In this document: piece by piece, positions 1-5,712 of the stretch | How positions within the stretch are numbered: position 1 is the first letter of the stretch | Layout: every line of letters starts with the position of its first letter | From: Ferroplasma sp037442045 | Lineage (GTDB): Archaea; Thermoplasmatota; Thermoplasmata; Thermoplasmatales; Thermoplasmataceae | NCBI RefSeq assembly: GCF_037442045.1 | Contig: NZ_JBBIRC010000063.1 | Location: 1-5,712 of the forward strand | DNA length: 5,712 bases | Reading direction: 5' to 3' | Notes under the pieces: generated by a model | What the model saw: the letters and a program-made list of their open reading frames with translations, nothing else | Database searches by the model: none | Told to the model about the DNA's origin: nothing | Made by a program: the position numbers and the translations under genes

Positions 1-1
1 A

Positions 2-49
2 GCAGGAAGGACTGAGACTGCCTACGCTGCGAATGAACATGTTGCATAA
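2..49 (+). CDS. Possible 3' tail of an upstream gene (partial)
   Basis: One forward frame is open from the window edge to a TAA at 47-49 and gives about 15 residues ending ETAYAANEHVA. The stretch is roughly half G+C, clearly richer than the AT-rich DNA after it, which is what a gene end next to a spacer would look like. The peptide is too short to assign to a family. The reverse strand is also open over these few bases, so neither the strand nor coding status is certain. Confidence 0.25.
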   Translation, partial: AGRTETAYAANEHVA

Positions 50-63
50 CAATGCACAATGTT
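36..63. repeat. Imperfect 12-bp inverted repeat (hairpin)
   Basis: The arms 36-47 (AACATGTTGCAT) and 52-63 (ATGCACAATGTT) pair at 10 of 12 positions around a four-base loop, AACA. The stop codon of the possible upstream frame lies at the end of the left arm and the start of the loop. It could be a terminator-like hairpin at the end of that gene or a mobile-element end. No T-tract follows directly beyond the TTTT at 62-65, so the role is undecided. Confidence 0.4.
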
Positions 64-137
64 TTAAGAACGGCAATATTTTCTCAATTTAGTTGAAGAA
101 ATAATAATGTTAATTAATTTAATATGCATAAGCAGCT

Positions 138-1035
138 ATGTCAACATTCACCGAAATTGAAAATGAAGCAATTAAAATTGGAATAGGCAATACGCCACTT
201 TATAAAATTGATAACACTGGCATTTATGCTAAACTTGAGTATTATAATAAATTTAAATCGGTTAAAGATCGTGCATCATTTTTTATGATTGATTATGCAT
301 TGAAAACCGGTTCATTGAAAAAATGGCAAACTATAATAGAAGCCTCATCAGGAAACACGGGCATTGCCATTGCAGGCATTTCAAAATTCATGGGAATAAA
401 AAGTGAAATAGTTATACCAGAAACTGCACCTGAAGCCACACAAGAAATTTTGGCAGAGTATGGAGCAACTGTTGTTACGACACCTGGAAGCAGCACTGAA
501 AATTCAATAAATTACATTGATAATCTGGTAAAATTAAATCCTGAAAAATATTATAGAATTGGGCAGCACGAAAATGAATTAAATTCTATGGCTCATTACT
601 ATGGAACTGGGCCGGAGATATCCAGAGAATTAAATCATATAGACCATATCGTTGTAGGAATCGGCACAGGTGGAACTATAACTGGCCTTTCACGCTATTT
701 CAAAGAAAAGTATGATGTTGAGGTTACAGGTGTCCTCCCGGCTGAAGGATCACATATTGTAGGCCTTCGGAATCCATATGTTTCCAATCACAGAAAAATC
801 CTTGAAATTTATAAAGATTATATAGACAACTTTGTAACTGTAACTGAAGATGAAGCATACGAGGGAGTCAAGGAGCTGAATGAGAAATACCGTTTACTCT
901 GTTGGCCTATCATCGGGTGCTAATTACATAGCATCACTGAAATTCTCTGGAAGACTGGAGACAATACTTACAATATTTCCTGACAATTATGAAAAATATA
1001 TCCAGTTATACAGGAAAAGGCATTTAATAAAATAG
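138..1035 (+). pseudogene. cysK: Cysteine synthase (O-acetylserine sulfhydrylase family), frameshifted
   Basis: This is a fold-type II PLP enzyme of the cysteine synthase/cystathionine beta-synthase family, expected to make L-cysteine from an activated serine and sulfide in the cytoplasm. Visible motifs are SVKDR at residues 41-45 (K43 is the expected PLP lysine), the substrate loop EASSGNTG at 68-75, and the PLP-phosphate loop GIGTGGTITG at 174-183. The frame opened by ATG 138 stops at 923 after 261 residues with an atypical end, CWPIIGC. Treating T900 as an extra base joins ...YRLL (residues 251-254) to VGLSSGANY in the next frame, which stays open to TAG 1033-1035. The restored protein would be about 298 residues, normal for the family. 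The lost segment contains the SSGA motif whose serine contacts the PLP ring nitrogen, so the 261-residue product is probably inactive. A sequencing error would equally explain it. Family assignment is firm; the exact sulfur acceptor (O-acetylserine or another activated serine) and the K/M paralogue name are not. Confidence 0.85.
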
Positions 1036-1068
1036 TAGACTTCGAAATTTAAATAACAGAGCAGTTAA

Positions 1069-1080
1069 TGTTTTTGTTTA
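1069..1080 (+). terminator. Possible T-rich terminator after the cysteine synthase gene
   Basis: TGTTTTTGTTTA lies about 35 bases after the restored stop at 1035 and ahead of the purC TATA-like box. T-rich tracts without a stable hairpin are a common archaeal termination signal. In DNA this AT-rich the call is weak. Confidence 0.25.
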
Positions 1081-1123
1081 CCAGTGCTATAAATAATATT
1101 TTGAATTTATTTTCTAAATGAAT

Positions 1124-1133
1124 AATATTATAT
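1124..1133 (+). promoter_or_regulatory. TATA-like box for purC
   Basis: AATATTATAT is centred about 26-27 bases before the purC ATG at 1155. That is the spacing expected if transcription starts at or next to the start codon. No Shine-Dalgarno sequence lies between it and the ATG, which fits a leaderless archaeal mRNA. The surrounding AT richness keeps confidence moderate. Confidence 0.4.
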
Positions 1134-1154
1134 TCGCATTAACTATTTACAGGC

Positions 1155-2039
1155 ATGGAGCTTCTTAGGAAGGGCAAGGTTAAGGATGTTTACGATGATG
1201 ACGGCACATTAGTCTTTAAATTCTCCGACAGAATTTCTGTTTTTGACAAGATAATTCCAAATTTTATACCACACAAAGGAGAATCGCTGTGCAGAACTTC
1301 TACTTACTGGTATGATATTGTTTCATCTATTGGCATAGATACAGATTTTATAGAACTTCTTTCCGGGTCTGAAATGAGAGTTAAAAAATATAACCAAATA
1401 GAACATGGATATAGATTTCTTTCAAATTATATGGTGCCCCTGGAATTTATAACGCGCTATTACATGGCAGGCTCTCTATATGATCGTGTAAAATCTGGTG
1501 AAATCGATTACCACTCACTTGGATTCAAAAACTTTCCTGAATATGGGGCGCCCCTTTGTGATCCATATTTTGAAGTTTCCACAAAATTTGAGAAATTCGA
1601 TAGATATCTCCAAACCAGGGAAGCACTTGACATATCGGGCCTGGATTTAGGGGAACTGTATAATATTCGTGAAATAATATTCAAAATAGACAGAAGGATA
1701 AACAGTTCAGTTGAAAAGAGAGGATTAATACATGCTGACGGCAAAAAAGAATTTGCACTGGGGATTGAAAGGGAGCCAGTAATAATTGACACATTTGGAA
1801 CACTGGATGAAGACAGATTCTGGGACAAGAATGATTATAATAAAGGGCAGGTTAATGAACTCAGCAAGGAAATGGTAAGGCAGTATTACCGTGAAACCGG
1901 TTATCACGATAAACTTTATGAAGCCAGAAATCACAATGCTTCTGAGCCGGATATAACTCCATTGCCTGAAAATATCGTAAAAACTGTTTCGGACCTTTAC
2001 ATCAGCATGTATGAGAAAATTACCGGCAAAAAGTGGTAA
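1155..2039 (+). CDS. purC: Phosphoribosylaminoimidazole-succinocarboxamide synthase (SAICAR synthetase)
   Basis: PurC catalyses the ATP-dependent joining of aspartate to CAIR to give SAICAR in de novo purine synthesis, in the cytoplasm. The 294-residue protein has the family motifs in order: the glycine-rich nucleotide-binding start GKVKDVY (7-13), FSDRISVFDKIIPNFIPHKG (23-42), PLEFITRYYMAGSLYDR (95-111), EVSTKFE (140-146), HADGKKEFALG (193-203), IIDTFGTLDEDRFW (210-223) and SKEMVRQYY (237-245). It is longer than the roughly 237-residue Escherichia coli enzyme and nearer the length of the longer yeast-type forms. The block that reads DEVLTPDSSRFW in typical bacterial enzymes is DTFGTLDEDRFW here: the first Asp is kept but the following Glu and the Pro are not, which I take to be lineage variation. 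ATG 1155 is favoured because the first motif begins six residues in and a TATA-like box sits about 26 bases upstream. Neighbouring genes are unrelated to purine synthesis. Confidence 0.95.
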   Translation: MELLRKGKVKDVYDDDGTLVFKFSDRISVFDKIIPNFIPHKGESLCRTSTYWYDIVSSIGIDTDFIELLSGSEMRVKKYNQIEHGYRFLSNYMVPLEFITRYYMAGSLYDRVKSGEIDYHSLGFKNFPEYGAPLCDPYFEVSTKFEKFDRYLQTREALDISGLDLGELYNIREIIFKIDRRINSSVEKRGLIHADGKKEFALGIEREPVIIDTFGTLDEDRFWDKNDYNKGQVNELSKEMVRQYYRETGYHDKLYEARNHNASEPDITPLPENIVKTVSDLYISMYEKITGKKW

Positions 2040-2151
2040 ATAACTGATTTTATATATTATTTAATGCATTTATTTGTTCTGATAGTAATATTATTTATGC
2101 GTTATTGTATACTCCATATTACTGGCGTATTTTGCTATTAATACACAGAAG

Positions 2152-3843
2152 GTGATTATTCTGGAATTAACAATAAAGGAGATAGAATTTGACAAGTTGA
2201 TGGAGAAGGCTTACCCGCCTGGAATAAAGAGGCATATTGACATACCTGATACTGGAGTATACCATGAATTTTGCATGTCTGTAAATCAATGCAGTTCCAT
2301 GATGGCTATAGACTTTATGGGAAATAAAATAACCTATTCTGGCCTTAAAACTGAGGTGGAAAATGCAGCATCATTTTTGCATGAACTGAAACTGCTTAAA
2401 GGTAATATGCTTGCAATCATGCTTCCAAATCTGCCACAGTATATTATATTTTTTATGGCATCAATGAAACTTGGAATAACTGTTGTTCAGATGAATCCGC
2501 TTTACACGCAGCCGGAAATTGAATATGAATTAAAAGATTCCGGCGCTCGCACCATTATTGCCATGGATGACATGCTTCCAAAGGTTATGCCATTGCAGGG
2601 AAAGCTGCTTGATTCTATAATAGAAGTAAGGGTTGAAGATTATCTGCCTGCAGTAAAGGCAAAGCTGTATAAATTAATGAAGAAAACTGGGCATAAAAAA
2701 GTTGGGGGGCCTGGGATTATACTGTATACGGGCAAACAACAATATAAACACATTGAAGACGAAACCATTGATCCAAACAGAGATCTTGCACTTTTACAGT
2801 ATACTGGTGGAACCACCGGCATTCCAAAAGCTGCCGCGCTTACGCATAAAAACTTACTGTCCAATGCAAGCCAGTTAATAGAATGGTTCCCGGAAGAATT
2901 CAAAAAGAATATATCTTATCTTGCATCCATACCTTATTTTCATGTCTATGGTATGATGACCGCAATGCTCACTCCTCTTCTTCAGTGTTCTTCCCTTATT
3001 ATAGTTCCAGATCCAAGAGATATTAAAATGACACTTAATTTAATTAAGAAGAAAAAACCTGTGGCTTTCCCAGGAATTCCAACAATGTACCACAGCATAA
3101 TCAACCATCCTGATATAAGAAAATACGGCATAAATAATATAAAACTCTGCATATCAGGAGCTATGGCACTCCCAGAGGAATTGCAGAAAAAGTTTGAGGA
3201 TATAACCGGGGGCACTCTTGTTGAAGGATACGGGCTGAGCGAGTGTTCTCCTGTTACCAATATATCACCTCTATCTGCGGAATGGAAAGATCGGAGAAAA
3301 GCCGGTTCGATAGGTCTTCCACTCCCTGGAACTTATGAGAAAATAGTCGATCTTGAAGATGGAACCACGGAATTACCACCTGGAGAGGAAGGGGAACTTC
3401 TTATAAAGGGCCCGCAGGTGATGAGTGGCTACTGGAATCGGCCGAAAGAAAATGAATCCGTTCTTACAGATGATTGGCTTCACACAGGTGATATAGCAAA
3501 AATGGACAGTGATGGCTATTTTTATATAGTCGATCGTAAAAAAGATATGATAATTGCAGGAGGATATAATATATATCCAAGGGAAGTGGAAGATGTGCTT
3601 TATGGACATCCAGGAATTTCTGACTGTGCGGTTATAGGCATACCGAATGAACACAGGGGAGAAACAGTAAAGGCCTTTATAGTTCTTTCTGATAAAAGTT
3701 TAACAGAAGACATGATAAAAAAATACTGTAAAGAAAAACTAGCAGTATACAAAGTACCTAAAGTTATAGAGTTCATGGATGCACTTCCTGTTACGCCTGT
3801 CGGCAAAATTGATAAAAAGGTATTGAGAGGCAATTTAAAATAA
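2152..3843 (+). CDS. AMP-forming acyl-CoA synthetase (long-chain fatty-acid--CoA ligase type)
   Basis: This is an ANL-superfamily adenylating enzyme that activates a carboxylic acid with ATP and transfers it to CoA. The large N-domain has the P-loop YTGGTTGIPKAA (217-228), whose GG form resembles FadD-type fatty-acid ligases, and VEGYGLSEC (357-365). LHTGD (443-447) precedes the hinge DRKKDMIIAGGYNIYP (461-476), and the C-terminal TPVGKIDKK (548-556) carries the expected catalytic lysine K552. All core motifs are intact. The start used is GTG 2152 (563 residues). An in-frame ATG at 2200 would give 547 residues beginning MEKAYPPGI, a start that resembles the usual MEKPW...YP-like opening of relatives, so the first 16 residues may not be translated. 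Neither start has a well-spaced ribosome site; GGAG at 2178-2181 is 18 bases from ATG 2200. No signal peptide or membrane segment is seen. Fatty-acid activation is likely; chain length, or a role with branched or aromatic acids, cannot be read from the sequence. Confidence 0.9.
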   Translation: MIILELTIKEIEFDKLMEKAYPPGIKRHIDIPDTGVYHEFCMSVNQCSSMMAIDFMGNKITYSGLKTEVENAASFLHELKLLKGNMLAIMLPNLPQYIIFFMASMKLGITVVQMNPLYTQPEIEYELKDSGARTIIAMDDMLPKVMPLQGKLLDSIIEVRVEDYLPAVKAKLYKLMKKTGHKKVGGPGIILYTGKQQYKHIEDETIDPNRDLALLQYTGGTTGIPKAAALTHKNLLSNASQLIEWFPEEFKKNISYLASIPYFHVYGMMTAMLTPLLQCSSLIIVPDPRDIKMTLNLIKKKKPVAFPGIPTMYHSIINHPDIRKYGINNIKLCISGAMALPEELQKKFEDITGGTLVEGYGLSECSPVTNISPLSAEWKDRRKAGSIGLPLPGTYEKIVDLEDGTTELPPGEEGELLIKGPQVMSGYWNRPKENESVLTDDWLHTGDIAKMDSDGYFYIVDRKKDMIIAGGYNIYPREVEDVLYGHPGISDCAVIGIPNEHRGETVKAFIVLSDKSLTEDMIKKYCKEKLAVYKVPKVIEFMDALPVTPVGKIDKKVLRGNLK

Positions 3844-3908
3844 ATTTTATTTTAGTAATTTATATATTCTAAGCATTCAGATTTTCTTACCTTAATGAAC
3901 ATTTTTTT
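3844..3908 (+). terminator. T-rich tracts downstream of the acyl-CoA synthetase gene
   Basis: ATTTTATTTTA begins immediately after the TAA stop (3844-3854), and a run of seven T follows at 3902-3908, both on the + strand. They lie in the 122-base gap between this gene and the converging minus-strand gene. This fits archaeal hairpin-independent termination. I see no matching T-run on the minus strand for the opposite gene. Confidence 0.3.
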
Positions 3909-3965
3909 GCATTTCCACATATACAGAAATTATATAACGCCATAATAATTTTATACAATCATGTG

Positions 3966-5336
3966 TTACAATTCCTCATCGATTTCTTTATAATTTTTAA
4001 CATCTTCAGATGCTGTTTTCAGGTCGAACTCATCAGGATCATAATATGGGTACTCTTCAACTATTTTAGCATGTTCAGGGTCTTCAGGGTCTTTTAGTTT
4101 TTTCATAATTTTATCATAATTTACGACTCCTCCACAGTCCTCAGGGGGAATATTTCTCTTTCCTGCTATGCAATCAGGCAATTCAACTGAAGAATCATAT
4201 GGAAGTATCTTTTGTACTATAATCGTGTGTTCCCAATAATTTATGAAATCATAGATGTAGTCAAGTTTATCACCCACCTTCATGCCAAATTCTGTAAGTT
4301 TTACTTTTTTTGGATTAACATCTTTGGAGCCAAATTCATCCGGTATAGAATAATATTCGATTCCATCATAAAATTCATATAAAGAAAGCGAGCCCCAGCC
4401 AAAGGCTGCCTGAATTATTAGATGGAGACCATGAAGAGTTGTATCAGAACTTACCAGTATTTTTCTCCATATAGGAGGTTTTATTCCTTTTATAGAAACT
4501 CTTAATTGCAATATATTTAAATTACCTATCCTCTTTCTGCGTTTCTTCTTACCATTGTTAGCAAGCCTTTTTATATCTTCTGCGGAAAAGCCCGGTTTTA
4601 ATAAATCTTCGATGAGACTGTTTTCGTCGAATATATTTAGAAGTGCTGTAAAGATGCCCATCCTAAACTCATTTTCAAACTCTGCTATAATTCTTTTTTT
4701 CCGTGAGTATAGCATGCAAAGATTTACTGATATTTTTACCGGATCATTTGTATTGCAGAAAAACTGCAATGGAAGCGGATTTATATCCAATCCATCTACT
4801 GAACCTGTCACAACAATTTCTACACCATTTTCTTTCCTGGTAAAATCATTATCTTTTAAGTATCTCAAAACTTCTATTAATTGCAAAAGTTCTCCCGGGC
4901 TTAATTCCTTCTCAATTTTTTTATTATTTTGATTTTCCTCATTGACAACATAATTTTGTTTTGGAAATTTTATATTGAACTGATTTTTGATTTTTTCTAT
5001 TAACAAAGCATTTTTTCCTTCTACTGTTTCTCTTTTCATCAAATAATCATTGACTATTCTTTGAAGTTTGCATGCCATAAAAAGTTCCTTATCCATACTG
5101 CAAAGTTTTCCTGAATCTATATTTTCCCTGTAAGCATCAATAAAAGACTTTAATTCCTGAGATATGTCAGCAGAAAAGCTTTCATACGGCACTTTGCCGG
5201 TGAATGGGTTAGGAACAAATAAATTAAGATAAGCCAATCCAAGCCCTATTGCTTTTTCTACGTTATATTTTGCAGCAAAATCCTCATCCGGCAAGAGAAT
5301 TTCAAAATCCAGCTGTTTATACGCTTCTTTTTTCAT
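3966..5336 (-). CDS. pRiA4b ORF-3-like domain protein with an unrecognised N-terminal region
   Basis: The protein has 456 residues. Residues from about 273 to 440 match the plasmid pRiA4b ORF-3-like family (annotated in databases as an IS1096 TnpR-like passenger domain). The features are LQLRVSIKGIKPPIWRK (276-292), TTLHGLHLIIQAAFGW (299-314), YEFYDG (320-325), YIYDFINYWEHTIIVQKIL (360-378), CIAGKRNIPPEDCGG (389-403) and YYDPDEFDL (431-439). Its biochemical role is not established; it occurs in many chromosomes and on plasmids and is not itself a transposase. Residues 1-255 are unfamiliar to me: a mixed helical region, a polar Asn/Glu/Lys linker near 128-146, and a second segment to about 258. 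A basic stretch, KKKRRKR (263-269), joins the halves. No signal peptide or transmembrane helix is apparent. ATG 5336 is supported by a TATA box 26 bases upstream. The gene is convergent with the acyl-CoA synthetase and stands alone here, and no inverted repeats or transposase flank it. Confidence 0.85.
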   Translation of the reverse strand: MKKEAYKQLDFEILLPDEDFAAKYNVEKAIGLGLAYLNLFVPNPFTGKVPYESFSADISQELKSFIDAYRENIDSGKLCSMDKELFMACKLQRIVNDYLMKRETVEGKNALLIEKIKNQFNIKFPKQNYVVNEENQNNKKIEKELSPGELLQLIEVLRYLKDNDFTRKENGVEIVVTGSVDGLDINPLPLQFFCNTNDPVKISVNLCMLYSRKKRIIAEFENEFRMGIFTALLNIFDENSLIEDLLKPGFSAEDIKRLANNGKKKRRKRIGNLNILQLRVSIKGIKPPIWRKILVSSDTTLHGLHLIIQAAFGWGSLSLYEFYDGIEYYSIPDEFGSKDVNPKKVKLTEFGMKVGDKLDYIYDFINYWEHTIIVQKILPYDSSVELPDCIAGKRNIPPEDCGGVVNYDKIMKKLKDPEDPEHAKIVEEYPYYDPDEFDLKTASEDVKNYKEIDEEL

Positions 5337-5357
5337 ATTTTTAGGCGATTATAACAG

Positions 5358-5368
5358 GTTATATAGTA
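5358..5368 (-). promoter_or_regulatory. TATA box for the pRiA4b-domain gene
   Basis: Read on the minus strand the sequence is ACTATATAACC, with TATATAA at 5365-5359 centred about 26 bases before the ATG at 5336. The A-rich CACAAATT just upstream could serve as the TFB-recognition element. There is no Shine-Dalgarno sequence before the ATG, so a leaderless transcript is the simplest reading. Confidence 0.5.
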
Positions 5369-5712
5369 ATTTGTGTATTTCAGACTCTCCGCATGTATCA
5401 CATGTTATAAGTAATTAATTCTTGTTTCATTGTTGCATAAACAAATAATAATAGGAGTTGGACAAATTTATATTTACGGAATTATTTTTGAATAATGAAT
5501 ATCGCCAAAACCCACATATATCTGCAATACAGGTAAAAAAATTTTTCTCATTGCCCATTAGGAAATCTCTTCTACGTCCATCTATGCACATTCCAATTAT
5601 AGTGGGAAGTGATATAGCACCGGCGATAATAATTTGTAGCAAATAAACATCTTTTAATTAAACATTAGTAACTTAATCAATAAAATTATAAATGTATAAT
5701 ATTATCATATCG
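5369..5712. other. AT-rich intergenic stretch with no supportable gene
   Basis: Two small overlapping frames on opposite strands use TTG starts: 5458-5646 forward (62 codons) and 5642-5427 reverse (71 codons). Neither has a properly spaced ribosome site, a recognisable motif, or a TATA box at the expected distance, and each is the other's mirror. GGAG at 5454-5457 abuts the forward TTG, too close to serve it. I therefore call neither. One of them could be a decayed gene remnant, because a modest run of ordinary-looking codons persists between about 5500 and 5646. Bases 5647-5712 are almost pure A/T and may contain the promoter of a gene beyond the window. Confidence 0.5.

Noticed and set aside
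138..1035. Programmed ribosomal frameshifting to make full-length cysteine synthase
   Set aside because: There is no slippery heptamer or obvious downstream stimulatory structure at 897-903, and such control is not known for this enzyme family.
1063..1144. Perfect 8-bp inverted repeat AGTTAATG...CATTAACT flanking the purC TATA-like box
   Set aside because: The arms are 66 bases apart and the match is within chance expectation for this composition.
2084..2123. Perfect 8-bp inverted repeat AGTAATAT...ATATTACT upstream of the acyl-CoA synthetase
   Set aside because: In a 110-base gap this AT-rich, about one 8-bp match is expected by chance, and nothing else ties it to regulation.
4555..4932. 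125-codon forward frame inside the minus-strand 456-residue gene
   Set aside because: It lies wholly antisense to a gene with clear family motifs, and its translation shows no motif or ribosome site. It is a shadow frame.
3966..5336. Calling the 456-residue gene an insertion-sequence transposase or resolvase because of the IS1096 TnpR-like family name
   Set aside because: The family name reflects a passenger gene. No recombinase catalytic motif, terminal repeats or target duplication is visible.
40..5440. TGTTGCATAA present at both 40-49 and 5431-5440, suggesting mobile-element ends
   Set aside because: Ten-base matches are common by chance across a window of this size. The copies are in direct, not inverted, orientation, no transposase lies between them, and the enclosed genes are housekeeping.

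Overview
The window looks like chromosomal DNA from an archaeon, most plausibly an acidophilic Thermoplasmatales euryarchaeon of the Ferroplasma/Acidiplasma kind. This is an inference. It rests on AT-rich DNA, heavy use of ATA, AGA and AGG codons, genes with no Shine-Dalgarno sequence at their starts, TATA-like boxes about 26 bases before two start codons (leaderless transcription), and archaeal-type versions of the enzymes. No rRNA, tRNA, CRISPR array or intact mobile element is visible.

Layout. Bases 1-137 hold a short GC-richer piece that may be the tail of an upstream gene, an imperfect hairpin, and then AT-rich leader. Bases 138-1035 (+) carry a PLP-dependent cysteine synthase interrupted by a one-base insertion at about position 900. 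The frame as read stops at 923, and the missing C-terminus continues intact in the next frame to 1035. Bases 1155-2039 (+) carry purC (SAICAR synthetase, purine biosynthesis). Bases 2152-3843 (+) carry an AMP-forming acyl-CoA synthetase of the long-chain fatty-acid type. Bases 3966-5336 (-) carry a 456-residue protein with a C-terminal pRiA4b ORF-3-like domain behind an unrecognised N-terminal half. This gene converges on the acyl-CoA synthetase. Bases 5337-5712 hold its promoter and otherwise no gene I can support.

The three forward genes are separated by 112-119 base AT-rich gaps, and purC has its own TATA-like box. They therefore look like separately transcribed housekeeping genes (cysteine, purine and acyl-CoA metabolism) rather than one pathway operon. 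The points most worth a second look are the cysteine synthase frameshift, which removes the Ser-Ser-Gly motif that holds the PLP ring, and the two-part architecture of the 456-residue protein. I see no convincing new multi-gene system here.
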